Assembly: GCA_026710105.1 (NCBI GenBank)
Contig: JAPORR010000112.1
Span: 1 to 53,432 of the forward strand
From: Alphaproteobacteria bacterium
GTDB lineage: Bacteria > Pseudomonadota > Alphaproteobacteria > Bin95
Length of the DNA: 53,432 bases
Reading direction: 5' to 3'
Below the pieces are notes generated by a model. The model was not told where the DNA came from, made no database searches, and saw only the letters and a list, made by a program, of their open reading frames with translations. Position 1 is the first letter of the stretch, and each line of letters starts with the position of its first letter. Positions 17,329 to 26,890 of the stretch are shown piece by piece. The position numbers and the translations under genes are program-made.

Positions 17329-18624
17329 TTAAGCACGTGCTGCAAGGGGGACGTAATCGCGCTGGGGCGGGCCGGTATAGAGCTGGCGGGGGCGGTTGAT
17401 CTTCTGCGAGGTGTCCTCAATCAGCTCATTCCACTGCGCGATCCAGCCGACAGTCCGGCCAACCGCAAACAGCGCCGTGAACATGGACACCGGGAAGCCC
17501 ATCGCTTTCAGGATGATGCCCGAATAGAAATCTACATTCGGGTAAAGCCGCCGCTTGACGAAAAAATCGTCCTCCAACGCCACCTTCTCCAAAGCAAGCG
17601 CGACCTCCAGCAGCGGGTCGTGCAGGCCGAGTTCGTTCAGCACATCGTGGCAGGCCTTTTGGATCACCCGCGCACGGGGATCGTGATTCTTGTAGACCCG
17701 GTGCCCGAAGCCGAACAGCCGGAAGGGGTCATCAGGGTCCTTCGCCTTCAGCACCCAGTCGCCCACCTTGTCGGCAGAGCCGACCTGGGCCAGCATCTTC
17801 AGCACTTCCTCATTCGCCCCGCCGTGGCTCGGCCCCCATAGCGCGGCACAGCCAGCCGCGATGCAGGCGAAGGGATTGGCGCCAGTGGAGCCTGCCAGCC
17901 GTACCGTCGAGGCAGAGGCGTTCTGTTCATGGTCGGCATGAAGAATGAAGATTAGGTCCATCGCCTTGGCGACCACCGGGTTGATCTCATAGTCCTCCGT
18001 CGGCACGGCAAAGCAGAGGCGTAGGAAATTCGAGGCGTAGTCAAGGTTGTTGCGCGGATAGATAAAGGGCTGACCGAGCGAGTATTTATAAGCCCAGCTG
18101 GCGATGGTCGGCATCTTGGCGATCATCCGGTAGGACGCGACAGTTCGGTGCCACGGGTCTTCGATGTCGATGCTGTCATGGTAGAAGGCTGACAGGGCTC
18201 CGACCACACCGCACATCACCGCCATTGGATGCGCATCGCGCCGGAAGCCGCGGAAAAAATTGGTGATCTGGTCGTGCAGCATCGAGTGATGCGTGATGTC
18301 ATGGACGAACTTCACCTTCTGCTCAGCGTTCGGAAGCTCGCCGAACAGGATGAGGTAGCAGGTTTCCATATAGTCGGAATGCTCGGCAAGCTGCTCGATG
18401 GGGTAGCCCCGATACAGCAGCACACCTTCGTCACCATCGATATAAGTGACCTTGGACTGGCAGCTGCCGGTGGCCGTATAACCGGGATCGAAGGTGAAAT
18501 AGCCGAGTTCCTTGTGCAGGGCGCGGATGTCGATGACATCCGTTCCCAAGGTTCCACTCATGATCGGCAGCTCAACGGTTCTGTTGCTCGCCCGATCCAC
18601 AATAGAGACGCTGCGGCTGGTCAT
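17329..18624 (-). CDS. gltA: citrate synthase (type II, hexameric)
   Basis: 431 residues with the N-terminal beta domain of the Gram-negative NADH-sensitive type. Catalytic-site motifs are [24 protein letters not shown] and YPNVDFYSG, supplying two histidines and the aspartate. It condenses acetyl-CoA and oxaloacetate to open the TCA cycle, complementing the mdh, sucCD, sucAB and lpd genes about 12 kb away. The start overlaps the gltX stop by 4 bases (ATGA), so gltX-gltA form an operon, an arrangement common in Rhodospirillales. No obvious intrinsic terminator follows. Confidence 0.98.
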   Translation of the reverse strand: MTSRSVSIVDRASNRTVELPIMSGTLGTDVIDIRALHKELGYFTFDPGYTATGSCQSKVTYIDGDEGVLLYRGYPIEQLAEHSDYMETCYLILFGELPNAEQKVKFVHDITHHSMLHDQITNFFRGFRRDAHPMAVMCGVVGALSAFYHDSIDIEDPWHRTVASYRMIAKMPTIASWAYKYSLGQPFIYPRNNLDYASNFLRLCFAVPTEDYEINPVVAKAMDLIFILHADHEQNASASTVRLAGSTGANPFACIAAGCAALWGPSHGGANEEVLKMLAQVGSADKVGDWVLKAKDPDDPFRLFGFGHRVYKNHDPRARVIQKACHDVLNELGLHDPLLEVALALEKVALEDDFFVKRRLYPNVDFYSGIILKAMGFPVSMFTALFAVGRTVGWIAQWNELIEDTSQKINRPRQLYTGPPQRDYVPLAARA

Positions 18625-20075
18625 CGCGCCTTTGTCCTCTCACTCGCTCCGGACGGCACAATATGGCGGCGGGGTCCGGTTGGCAATGAATCTGCCGCGT
18701 CGCGCAGGCGCCCCAGTGCTTCCTCCCGGCCGAGCGCCGCCAGCACCTCGAAGAGCCCCGGCGAAGCCGTGCGTCCGGTCAGCGCGGCACGCGCCGGCTG
18801 AGCGACTCGGCCGAGACCGATGTCCTCCGAGGTGGCAAAAGCCCTTGTCGCCGCCTCGAGCGCGGCTTCTGCCCAGGCCGTGTCCTCCAGCGCTGTCGCA
18901 TAGCGAGCAAGCAGCGCGCGGGCGCCCTTGGCGTCCAGCAGGCGGGCGGCCTTGGCGTCGGGCACGACGGGGCGGGAGGCAGCGTAGAAGGCGGCTAGCT
19001 CGGCGAATTCGACCAGCGTCTTCGCACGCGGGCGTAGTGCCGGCAGGCCAGCCCGCAGGCGCGCTCGCCCGGCTTCGTCCGGTGGCCGGGCGAGGAACGG
19101 CTCCAGCAGAGCTAACAGCCTGTCATCGTCCACAGCGCGCAGGTAATGGGCGTTCACGCTCTCCAGCTTCTCCCGGTCGAAGCGCGCTGGCGATCGGCCG
19201 ACTGCCTCCAGCCCAAACCAAGTGATGGCCTCCTCGGTGGAGATGATCTCGGCGTCGCCATGACTCCAGCCGAGACGCAGCAGGTAGTTGCAGACTGCCT
19301 CCGGTAACAGCCCCATCTCGCGATAGGCGGCGACGCCGAGCGCACCGTGGCGCTTCGACAGCTTAGCACCGTCCGGTCCATGGATCAGCGGGATATGAGC
19401 AAAGGCCGGCAGCGGCCAGTCCATTGCCTCGAACACCAGGGCCTGGCGAAAGGCATTGTTAAGGTGGTCGTCTCCGCGGATTACATGGGTGACACCCATA
19501 TCATGGTCGTCCACTACCACAGAGAGCATGTAGGTGGGCGTCCCGTCGGCACGCAGCAGGACCATGTCGTCGAGTTCGGTATTGGCGACACACACATCGC
19601 CTTGCACAAGGTCGTGGATGATGGTCTCGCCTGCGCGCGGCGCCTTCAGGCGGATTGCGAAGGCTGCGCCTACCGGCGCTTCTGCCGGGTCCCGGTCGCG
19701 CCAGAGACCGTCATAGCGGAAGCGCTCGCCGCGTGAGGTGGCCGCGGTGCGCATCGCCTCCAATTCCTTCGGTCCAGCATAGCAGCGATAGGCCGCGCCG
19801 GCCTCCAGCATTGCGTTTGCAACCTCTGCATGGCGCGCGCGGCGCTCGAACTGATAGCTTGGCGGCTCGTCGGGATCAAGGCCGAGCCAAGCGAGCCCGT
19901 CTAGGATCGCGGCGACTGCCTCCTCCGTCGAGCGTCGGCGGTCGGTATCCTCTATGCGCAAAAGGAACCGCCCGCCATAGCGGCGTGCGAACAGCCAGTT
20001 GAACAGGGCCGTGCGCGCGCCCCCGATATGCAGGAGGCCGGTCGGCGAGGGAGCAAACCGGGTAACGGCGGTCAT
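18621..20075 (-). CDS. gltX: glutamyl-tRNA synthetase
   Basis: 484 residues from the ATG at 20075 ([13 protein letters not shown]). An in-frame extension to 20135 adds 20 residues with no family similarity. Class I motifs: HIGG in [17 protein letters not shown] and KLSKRHGAL in place of KMSKS. A discriminating C-terminal anticodon-binding domain follows, as expected for a bacterial GluRS. It attaches glutamate to tRNA-Glu and, in many alphaproteobacteria, also to tRNA-Gln for later amidation. Its ATG overlaps head to head with the ATG of the decayed comEC (CATG at 20073-20076), so the two genes had almost no intergenic space. Confidence 0.97.
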   Translation of the reverse strand: MTAVTRFAPSPTGLLHIGGARTALFNWLFARRYGGRFLLRIEDTDRRRSTEEAVAAILDGLAWLGLDPDEPPSYQFERRARHAEVANAMLEAGAAYRCYAGPKELEAMRTAATSRGERFRYDGLWRDRDPAEAPVGAAFAIRLKAPRAGETIIHDLVQGDVCVANTELDDMVLLRADGTPTYMLSVVVDDHDMGVTHVIRGDDHLNNAFRQALVFEAMDWPLPAFAHIPLIHGPDGAKLSKRHGALGVAAYREMGLLPEAVCNYLLRLGWSHGDAEIISTEEAITWFGLEAVGRSPARFDREKLESVNAHYLRAVDDDRLLALLEPFLARPPDEAGRARLRAGLPALRPRAKTLVEFAELAAFYAASRPVVPDAKAARLLDAKGARALLARYATALEDTAWAEAALEAATRAFATSEDIGLGRVAQPARAALTGRTASPGLFEVLAALGREEALGRLRDAADSLPTGPRRHIVPSGASERTKAR

Positions 20076-20515
20076 GGGTGGAGGTGCTTTCAGAAACGGG
20101 CCGGCGTTTATCGAAAGCCTGCGGCAAGGCGTCAAGACCGCTGCCGCTCTCGACGAATGCGACCGGTGGGCGCTCTAGCTGCCGGTCTTCTTCGCGCTCG
20201 GCATCGGCGTCTCGCCCATTTCGAGCCCCCGGTTGCCCTATCAGCCGCAGGGGCAGGCGTATCTGCTCCGCTGGCCGCCTGCTACGCCGGACGGTCTGTT
20301 TCGCGTCGTGCTGGAAAATGTTGCGGTCGAGCGGGCCTTCTTCGCAGGCATCGGGGCTACGGGATTCACGCTCGGCGCGCCTGCTGGCGGCCGCCGAGGC
20401 TCCCGGCATCAAGCGTCTGCGTCACAGCATTGCCGTGCGCCTTGGCGCAGCCATCGAAGACCCGGTCGGCATCGCTCATTACGGGCCTGCGCGGCAGGCG
20501 CACCTGGGTCGCCCT
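20074..20515 (+). pseudogene. comEC: decayed remnant of the DNA-uptake channel gene comEC
   Basis: The plus strand between gltX and lexA carries out-of-frame pieces of ComEC. From the ATG at 20074 the frame reads a helix ending DRWAL, then an amber codon (20176-20178) where the family has Trp, then LPVFFALGIGV. The next piece, FEPPVALSAAGAGV, is in another frame from about 20217. A third, LRHSIAVRLGAAIEDPVG, is near 20410-20467, and ASLITGLRG is again shifted near 20480. These match, in order, the first membrane helix and the start of the competence domain. The OB-fold region between and the entire C-terminal half (about 2 kb) are missing. Location between gltX and lexA is where Rhodospirillales often keep comEC. 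Recognition is by eye, without a database search. Confidence 0.65.
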
Positions 20516-20558
20516 CGCCGCCCCCCGGCACGCAACTCAATAGTGCGGCTCAAACGCC

Positions 20559-21236
20559 TCAATAAGCGCGGACCAGTCCGATTAGCCGACCCTGAACCTG
20601 TACCCGATCCGGCTCGTAGTCCTGCGCCGGATAGGCGTCGTTCGCGGCTTCTAGCACGATGCGGCCGTCCGCCGGGCGCCAGATCTTCAGGGTGGCTTCC
20701 TCGGAATCGACCAGCGCAACTACGATAGCACCGTTTTCGGCCGCCTCGCATTCCTGGATGATGACCGTGTCACCATCCATGATGCCGGCATTCACCATCG
20801 AGTCGCCGGCGATTTCGAGCGCATAATGGCGCCCGCCACCGATCATACTCTGCGGTACGGCGACCGTGCTGTCGGGATCACGCAACGCCTCGATCGGTGT
20901 GCCGGCGGCAATGCGCCCGTAGAGCGGGAGTTCATTTTGCACCGTATCGACAGGGTCCAGCCGCCGGCGAAAGCCGCGAAAAGCCGACCGCCCGATCCAG
21001 TTCCGGTCGTCATAGGCCTCTGCCTCCGGCAAACGAGCGATTTCGAGCGCCCGGGCACGGTTCGGAAACCGGCGGATGAACCCTCGCTCCTCCAGCGCCA
21101 TTACCAGGCGGTGAACGCCCGATTTGGACTTGAGCCCGAGCGCATCCTTCATTTCGTCGAAGGAAGGCGACACACCGTCCTTAGAGATCTGCTGCGAGAT
21201 GAACAGCAGCAATTGGTTCTGTTTTTTCGTCAGCAT
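20559..21236 (-). CDS. lexA: SOS repressor LexA
   Basis: 225 residues from the ATG at 21236, chosen because GGAGAG lies 9 bases upstream; a GTG at 21254 is less likely. The N-terminal winged helix (MLTKKQNQLLLFISQQI, SPSFDEMKDALGLKSKSG) is of the alphaproteobacterial type. The self-cleavage Ala-Gly bond is in YGRIAAGTPIEAL, the serine nucleophile in GDSMVNAGIMDGD, and the lysine in EEATLKIW. RecA filaments trigger its autocleavage after DNA damage. Two operator-like sites sit just upstream, so it is probably autoregulated. It is convergent with the comEC remnant. Confidence 0.97.
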   Translation of the reverse strand: MLTKKQNQLLLFISQQISKDGVSPSFDEMKDALGLKSKSGVHRLVMALEERGFIRRFPNRARALEIARLPEAEAYDDRNWIGRSAFRGFRRRLDPVDTVQNELPLYGRIAAGTPIEALRDPDSTVAVPQSMIGGGRHYALEIAGDSMVNAGIMDGDTVIIQECEAAENGAIVVALVDSEEATLKIWRPADGRIVLEAANDAYPAQDYEPDRVQVQGRLIGLVRAY

Positions 21237-21257
21237 GCCACTATTCTCTCCCACAAT

Positions 21258-21272
21258 GTTCCTTATACGAAC
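21258..21272. promoter_or_regulatory. putative second LexA site, inverted GTTC-N7-GAAC
   Basis: GTTC (21258-21261), seven bases, GAAC (21269-21272): an inverted arrangement of the half-sites, 22-36 bases upstream of the lexA start. On the minus strand it encloses a TATAAG hexamer that could be the lexA -10 box, so occupancy would block the promoter. The canonical alphaproteobacterial box is a direct repeat, so this is a weaker prediction than the neighbouring site. Confidence 0.45.
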
Positions 21273-21289
21273 CAGGTTTTCACTTTCTT

Positions 21290-21304
21290 GTTCTATATTA
21301 GTTC
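21290..21304. promoter_or_regulatory. LexA operator (SOS box) GTTC-N7-GTTC
   Basis: GTTC (21290-21293), TATATTA, GTTC (21301-21304): a perfect match to the direct-repeat operator known for alphaproteobacterial LexA. It lies 54-68 bases upstream of the lexA start in the lexA promoter region, consistent with autorepression. The divergent gene at 21460 is about 155 bases away and is less likely to be controlled by it. Confidence 0.85.
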
Positions 21305-21459
21305 GAAATCTGCGTCAAGCAGAATTGCAGGCACCGGCGGCAGGCAGTGCAAAGCGCGAAGGCCTGGCAAAACCGTTGCATAGGTTCGGATACCTTTACG
21401 GCGAGGGGGAGGGGGTGCCGGCTTGTTCGCGAACGCTTATCCCACTATAGGCAAGGCTT

Positions 21460-21960
21460 ATGGCGATCTACTATTACCGGCCCGCCTATGTGGCGCTGGC
21501 CTTGGCCACCGGGCTGGCCCTGTCGGCCCTGCTGGCGCTGCTCGTCGACGGCTTGGCGGCGGGCAAGTCGGGGCCACCACTGGCAATGGCGGCGCTGCTG
21601 GCGGTAGTCCTCGGCGGTATCGCCTGCTATGCGGTCTGGATCATATGCCACGCGCATCTGCCAGCGGTCGTGTTCGACAAGACCGGTATCGCCTTCCCGA
21701 TCTTCGGCATCGCACAGCGCGACTGGTCCGCGATCCGCGCGATCCGCCAACAATCGCTGCTCAGCCGCAACGAACTGATTGTCTATTTCGAGCCACCGGC
21801 CCCTGTCTTCCCCTGGGTCGTGGCCGCGTTCGGCGGATTCTGGCGCAGCCGCAAGGCAAGCCATCTCCGCTTCAACATGAAACGGATGAATTGCGGCCGT
21901 GACAGCCTCGACTACGCACTTCGGGAATACCCGCCGCTGGAATTGCGCAGCAGCAGATAA
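21460..21960 (+). CDS. membrane-anchored PH-like (STM3941/YdbT-type) protein, function unknown
   Basis: 166 residues. Two transmembrane helices at about residues 9-30 and 42-64 are followed by a cytoplasmic domain. The motif VFDKTGIAFPIFGIAQRDWSAIRAI resembles the bacterial PH-like domains that follow two helices in STM3941-family proteins: a beta strand, a Gly-Ile turn and a Trp-x-x-Ile. I recognise the architecture but no function. The ATG at 21460 is preceded by AAGG. It stands alone on the plus strand, divergent from lexA and convergent with the DMT transporter. Confidence 0.7.
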   Translation: MAIYYYRPAYVALALATGLALSALLALLVDGLAAGKSGPPLAMAALLAVVLGGIACYAVWIICHAHLPAVVFDKTGIAFPIFGIAQRDWSAIRAIRQQSLLSRNELIVYFEPPAPVFPWVVAAFGGFWRSRKASHLRFNMKRMNCGRDSLDYALREYPPLELRSSR

Positions 21961-22047
21961 CATCGGCTGTTCGCTGACAAGGAGCGCCGGTATGGGGTCT
22001 GTCGGCCCAGGGCCCTCATGCGTCAATCCTTCGCCGGGTGCTGGAAG

Positions 22048-23007
22048 CTACCCTGCCGCAAGCTGTCTCTCGCGCAGATAGACATAAATGCCGGAGCCGG
22101 CGATGAGCGCGCAGCCGAGCAGCACCCAACGGTCCGGCAAGTGGTCGAACACCAGCCAGCCGAGCACGATGGCGGAAGGAAGTGCAACATATTCAAAGGG
22201 CGCCAGTGTCGCGGCGTTGGCTAGCCTGTAGGCCTGGGTCAACGCATAGGCGATAAAGCCGGAAAGGCCACCCAAAAGCACCAAGAGCAACCAGTGCCCC
22301 AGCGTTGGCCACACCCAGGCACGAAACAGAAACAACCAAGTCTTGTTTTCCGTGTCTGCCGCGAAGCGGCCATCACCGGCGGCGATGAAGAAACCGAGGC
22401 TGACAAGAATGAACATGCCTTGGATATAAGCTGCCATGGCCGAGGCTGGCGCGCTCGCCCGGAGCTTTCGGGTCAGGATCTGCATAGTGGCATAGGCCAG
22501 CGCCGCCACAACGGGCAGCAGCAGGGTCAGCCGGTCAGGGGCATGTTCGAGCTCGCCCGTTCCGGGCCGGAGCATGATCAAAACGCCGACGAACCCGACC
22601 GCAACAGCGGAAAACCGCCTGATGCCTACCTTCTCGCCGAGAAAGGGGATGGAGAGCAAGGTGATGAGCAACGGGGCAACAAAGAAAAGCGCCGTTGCGT
22701 CGGCGAGCGGAATCGCCGCAATGGCACCGAAGAAGGCTAGGTTCGCCACGACCATGCAGAGCCCCCGCGCGATATGGGCGGCCGGGCGCCCCGTGCGAAG
22801 CGCCCGCAAGCCGCCTTCAAAGCGCAGCACCGTGAGGCTAAATAACAGTGCCACTACTGCGCGTACGAACACGATCTCATGCAGCGGGTAACAGTCCGAC
22901 AGCGCCTTGACGATGGAGTCGTTGACGGTGATAACGATCATGCCAAGGCAGACAAGGGCAATACCCCGGCGGGGATGATTCGCCGGTCGAAACGCGCTGC
23001 CTGCCAT
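22048..23007 (-). CDS. DMT-superfamily transporter (two EamA domains)
   Basis: 319 residues with about ten hydrophobic helices in two EamA repeats, the second beginning around residue 165. Diagnostic segments include the N-terminal MIVITVNDSIVKALSDCYPLHEIVFVR-like helix pair, the PLADATALFFVAPLLIT loop of EamA permeases and the equivalent ANAATLAPFEYVALPSA in the second half. Family members export amino acids, nucleobases or other metabolites, or move S-adenosylmethionine; the substrate cannot be told here. It is separated from the quinone oxidoreductase downstream by about 115 bases on the same strand and has no clear operon partner. Confidence 0.88.
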   Translation of the reverse strand: MAGSAFRPANHPRRGIALVCLGMIVITVNDSIVKALSDCYPLHEIVFVRAVVALLFSLTVLRFEGGLRALRTGRPAAHIARGLCMVVANLAFFGAIAAIPLADATALFFVAPLLITLLSIPFLGEKVGIRRFSAVAVGFVGVLIMLRPGTGELEHAPDRLTLLLPVVAALAYATMQILTRKLRASAPASAMAAYIQGMFILVSLGFFIAAGDGRFAADTENKTWLFLFRAWVWPTLGHWLLLVLLGGLSGFIAYALTQAYRLANAATLAPFEYVALPSAIVLGWLVFDHLPDRWVLLGCALIAGSGIYVYLRERQLAAG

Positions 23008-23123
23008 TGGGAAGTCCTCGAATCCCGAGCGGAGGCCACCGTCCGGTGGAGAGAAGCTTAAGAATATCCGGCCACGGGCGGCAACAGAGAAATTGACTAG
23101 CGTGCGCTTCCGGTCGCGGCAGT

Positions 23124-24107
23124 CTAGTCGATATGCAGCACGACCTTGCCCCAGGTCCGGCGCGAGGCAAGGGCGCGCAATGCGGCCGGCAGGTCGTCGA
23201 GTGCGTAGCGAGCCGAGATGGCGGGTTCAATCTCGCCGCGTGCCAGCATGGCGTAGCATTCCGCCACGACTTCACGGGTATATTCGGGGTGGCTCCTGAA
23301 ATAGCCGCCCCAGATGGCGCCGACGGCCGAAGCGTTTTTCAGCAGCAGGCGATTGGCCGCGATCTCTTGGATAGAGCCGCCAGCGAAGCCGATGATGAGC
23401 GCGCGACCCTCGACCGCAATGACCTTGAGAGCCAGATTGAAGACCTCACCGCCGACAGGATCAAAGATGACATCGGCGCCGCGTCCACCGGTCGCCTCGC
23501 GCACGGCCTCGACCCAGTCCTGCCCGGTGTAGTCGAAGGCAAATTCGGCCCCGTGCCTGCGGCAGACAGCGAGCTTCTCCGCACTACCTGCAAGCGCGAT
23601 GACGCGCGCCCCCCAGGCCTTGCCGATCTGGATCGCCGCAAGTCCGACTCCGCCCGCTCCGGCCGTGACCAGCAGCCACTCCCCAGCTTTGAGACCGCCG
23701 CGCCGGCCGAGCGCGATATGGCCGGTCGGATAGACCACCGGAACACAGGCGGCGAGGTCCATCGCCACACCGTCCGGCACCGGGTTGGCATTCAGGTCGT
23801 TCACCAGCGCATAGTCGGCGAAAGCACCCCAATTGGGTTGCGCGGCGACATGCTGGCCAACCTCCCAGCCAGAGCCAGGTCCTGCCGCCACGACCTCGCC
23901 CGAGAACTCACAGCCGGGTGTGAAGGGAATGGCAGGCTTCACCTGGTATTTGCCCTGGATCATAAGGATGTCGAAGAAGTTGAGCGCGGCTGTATGCACC
24001 TTGACCAGCGCCTCGCCTGGCCCCGGCTCCGGGCGGGCCACAGTTCCAAACACCATATCTTCCGGCTCGCAGAATGTGCTCACCCGCCATGCCCGCATCT
24101 CACCCAT
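23124..24107 (-). CDS. NADPH:quinone oxidoreductase-like MDR enzyme
   Basis: 327 residues (start 24107, or 24098 at the next ATG). This is a zinc-free medium-chain dehydrogenase/reductase: a GroES-like N-terminal domain with the NFFDILMIQGKY segment of quinone/enoyl reductases, then a Rossmann NADPH-binding domain with AGAGGVGLAAIQIGKA and RGADVIFDPVGGEVF. There is no structural-zinc cysteine cluster. Relatives reduce quinones or alpha,beta-unsaturated acyl-CoA and ketones. The gene lies between a transporter and der on the minus strand, and nothing in the context fixes a substrate. Confidence 0.88.
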   Translation of the reverse strand: MGEMRAWRVSTFCEPEDMVFGTVARPEPGPGEALVKVHTAALNFFDILMIQGKYQVKPAIPFTPGCEFSGEVVAAGPGSGWEVGQHVAAQPNWGAFADYALVNDLNANPVPDGVAMDLAACVPVVYPTGHIALGRRGGLKAGEWLLVTAGAGGVGLAAIQIGKAWGARVIALAGSAEKLAVCRRHGAEFAFDYTGQDWVEAVREATGGRGADVIFDPVGGEVFNLALKVIAVEGRALIIGFAGGSIQEIAANRLLLKNASAVGAIWGGYFRSHPEYTREVVAECYAMLARGEIEPAISARYALDDLPAALRALASRRTWGKVVLHID

Positions 24108-24208
24108 GCATTTAGCTCCCGAGATGTTCCGAAATAATGGGGAATCGATAGCGTCTTTGCGCTCGGCGCGCCAGTTCGGCCGGCGCGGCTTCCAACGGCG
24201 GGGTGAAG

Positions 24209-25564
24209 CTAGCGTGGCCCGCCCTCATCATAAGGATTGGCGGCCGCGCGCAGCAGGATACGGATAGGCACACCCGGCAGGTCGAAATCGCGCCGGAGGC
24301 CGTTGGCAAGATAGCGGACATAAGACTCCGGCACAGCCGAGGGGCGTGAGCCGAAAATTGCCACAGTAGGCGGCCGGCGTTTGATCTGCGCGGCATAGCG
24401 TAGCTTGAGGCGCCTACCCTTAACGATGGGCGGCGGATGCGCCTCCATTGCGTCCCGAAGCCAGCGGTTGAGGGCGCCGGTCGGGATGCGCCGACTCCAG
24501 ATCTCGCGACTCTTGAACGCCGTGCGCATCAGCCGGTCGATGCCCTGCCCGGTAGCCGCAGAAACGGTCAACAGCGGCACATGACGTACTTGCGGTAGGG
24601 AGGCTTCGATCCGGTCCCGTAAGGCACCTAGCGTCTCTGAAGGATCGCGAACGAGGTCCCACTTGTTCGCCGCGATTGCGAGCGCCCTACCCTCCTCTAT
24701 CGTCCGGGCGGCGATGGCAAGGTCCTGACGCTCCAACCCGTCCTTGGCGTCGAGCAGTAGCACGACCGTTTCGGCGAAGCGGATCGCTCGGTCGGTATCC
24801 GCCGCCGAGAGCCGTTCGATCCGGTCCTGCACGCGGGCACGGCGACGCAACCCGGCCGTATCCACCAGGCGCACAGGCCGACCCTTCCAGGTCCAATCAA
24901 CGGCAATGGCATCGCGGGTCACGCCTGGCTCGGGCCCGGTCAATAGGCGGTCCTCACCGAGCAGGCGATTGATGAGCGTCGATTTGCCCACATTTGGCCG
25001 ACCAACAATTGCGAGCCGGAGCAGGCCGTCCGTTTCGTTCCTGTCCCTTTCATCTTTCGCGGCGGATGCGTCGATGAAGGCGGCGAGCGCCTCGTAGAGG
25101 TCTGCCAAACCCTCACCATGCTCCGCCGAAATGGCGACCGGCGCGCCGAAGCCGAGCTCATAGGCCTCGAGTGCCCCTTCCGTGCCGCGCCCGGACTCGG
25201 CCTTGTTAGCCACGAGCACGACCGGCGCGGCGCCCCGCCGCAACCAGGCAGCGAAATGCCGGTCGAGGGCTGTCACGCCGGCCCGCGCATCGACCAGGAA
25301 GAGTGCGGCATCGGCCCCGGCCAGCGCGGCCTCGGTCTGGCGGCGCATGGCCGCCTCAAGGGCGCCGGGCGGCGCATCCTCCAGTCCGGCGGTATCCACG
25401 ACCGTGAATTCCGCACCAGCCAGCGATGCAGCACCCTCACGACGATCACGGGTCACACCCGGTCGGTCGTCGACGATCGCCTCACGTCGGCCGACGAGCC
25501 GGTTGAACAGCGTCGATTTGCCGACATTAGGCCGTCCGACAATGGCGATAACGGCGCCTGTCAT
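24209..25564 (-). CDS. der: ribosome-assembly GTPase Der (EngA)
   Basis: 451 residues with two tandem GTPase domains and a KH-like C-terminal domain, an arrangement unique to Der. Both G1 loops read [10 protein letters not shown] (about residues 9-18 and 186-197) and both are followed by PGVTRD switch-I motifs. G3 is DTAGL in each, and G4 is NKAE in the first and NKWD in the second. It acts in maturation of the 50S subunit. It is the last gene of the yfgM-like/bamB/der operon, starting 6 bases after the bamB stop, the same order as in E. coli. Confidence 0.98.
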   Translation of the reverse strand: MTGAVIAIVGRPNVGKSTLFNRLVGRREAIVDDRPGVTRDRREGAASLAGAEFTVVDTAGLEDAPPGALEAAMRRQTEAALAGADAALFLVDARAGVTALDRHFAAWLRRGAAPVVLVANKAESGRGTEGALEAYELGFGAPVAISAEHGEGLADLYEALAAFIDASAAKDERDRNETDGLLRLAIVGRPNVGKSTLINRLLGEDRLLTGPEPGVTRDAIAVDWTWKGRPVRLVDTAGLRRRARVQDRIERLSAADTDRAIRFAETVVLLLDAKDGLERQDLAIAARTIEEGRALAIAANKWDLVRDPSETLGALRDRIEASLPQVRHVPLLTVSAATGQGIDRLMRTAFKSREIWSRRIPTGALNRWLRDAMEAHPPPIVKGRRLKLRYAAQIKRRPPTVAIFGSRPSAVPESYVRYLANGLRRDFDLPGVPIRILLRAAANPYDEGGPR

Positions 25565-25570
25565 GGGCGG

Positions 25571-26890
25571 TCAGCGATAGGCAGTCAGCACGCCGTCGTC
25601 ATCGAGCAACAGCAGCGTCCCCGATGCGACGATGGGCGCCTGGCGGTGGGGCCGACCGGAGTCAAGTGCCCCGGTCTGCCTGCCCGTCCCGGGATCGAGG
25701 AAGACGATCTCGCCATGCGAGCCCGCCAGCACCAGCCGCCCACCGGCCAGTACTGGGCCTGCCCAGTCGATGCGGCCTGTGCGATCCTCCTCGTCCTCAT
25801 AGCGCGCCAGTGGCATGACCCAGCGCACCGCACCAGTCGCGGCCTCCGCCGCCAGAACCTCGCCCCGTTCCGTTAACGCGAACAGATGGGTACCAGCGAG
25901 CCAGGGCATGTGCAGGCCACCGAACTCCCTGCTCCAGATACGCCTACCGGTCCGCATGTCTATAGCGCCGGCGCGCCCGGAATTGCTGAGCGCGAACAAC
26001 CGCCCGTCATGAACGACCGGAGAGGCCTGGACATCAGCCAGCGCAGCGATGAAGTCTGCCCGGCGGGCCGCCGTTAGGTTGTCGGACCAGAGCTCCCGCC
26101 CGTTCTCCACCTTTAGCGCCACAATCTCGCCCGAGGAGTAGGCCGTGACGACTGCGCCCTGCGCGACTGCCGGGCTCGCGCCGCCAAGAAGTGCCGTCTG
26201 CTCCTCGATGGAATCATGCGTCCAAAGAATGCTTCCATCCGCGGCGTCGAGTGCATGGGTCTTATTGTCGAGCGTGGTAACATAGATCCGGTTGTCCCCC
26301 ACTGTCGGCGTGCCGCGAGCCGGGGCCGACAGAGCCTGGCGCCATGCAATGGCCCCAGAGGCGGCATCTATCGCTAGCACTTGGGCATAGCCTGTCGCTG
26401 CGAACACGCGGCCGCCTGCGAAGGCGATACCACCGCCGGAGGCACTTTCCTCGTCCTCGGGCTGGGTCTCCATCGACCATAATTCGCTACCGTCCTGCAA
26501 GCCGAAGGCGCTGACAGTGCCGATAGCGTCCATCGCGTAAACCCGGTCTCCGGCGATGATTGGTTGCGCCGTCGCGCGCTGGCCGTCGCTGGCACCGGCA
26601 CCAATGGTGCGCGACCAGGCAGCCCCGGAAACGGGGCCGAGCGCGAGGTGGCCAGGCGCATGGAAGGGAGCGCCACCGGCCTGCGGCCAGTTCGCATTGG
26701 CGACCGGCCCGGGCAGCGTCATCGGGCGCGCGGCGGCTTCCGGATCACCCCGCAACGCACGATCAAGCGCCAGCACAGCGATGCGCTCACCGGGCAGAGC
26801 CGGGTCTTCGGATTCGCCGAACCAGCCGTCCGATCCGCAGCCCGCCAGCAGGACGGCACCCCCGGCCGCCAGAAGCAGCACCTGTCTCAT
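25571..26890 (-). CDS. bamB: outer-membrane assembly lipoprotein BamB
   Basis: 439 residues. The lipoprotein signal ends in the lipobox LAGC with the lipidated Cys at residue 18. The body is a beta-propeller of PQQ-like repeats, recognisable from recurring blocks such as VYAMDAIGTVSAFGLQDGSE, VLAIDAASGAIAW, THALDAADGSILW and VVALKVENGRELW-like strands. BamB binds BamA at the periplasmic face of the outer membrane and helps fold beta-barrel proteins. It overlaps the upstream TPR gene by 4 bases (ATGA) and is followed by der; the set is conserved across proteobacteria. Confidence 0.95.
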   Translation of the reverse strand: MRQVLLLAAGGAVLLAGCGSDGWFGESEDPALPGERIAVLALDRALRGDPEAAARPMTLPGPVANANWPQAGGAPFHAPGHLALGPVSGAAWSRTIGAGASDGQRATAQPIIAGDRVYAMDAIGTVSAFGLQDGSELWSMETQPEDEESASGGGIAFAGGRVFAATGYAQVLAIDAASGAIAWRQALSAPARGTPTVGDNRIYVTTLDNKTHALDAADGSILWTHDSIEEQTALLGGASPAVAQGAVVTAYSSGEIVALKVENGRELWSDNLTAARRADFIAALADVQASPVVHDGRLFALSNSGRAGAIDMRTGRRIWSREFGGLHMPWLAGTHLFALTERGEVLAAEAATGAVRWVMPLARYEDEEDRTGRIDWAGPVLAGGRLVLAGSHGEIVFLDPGTGRQTGALDSGRPHRQAPIVASGTLLLLDDDGVLTAYR

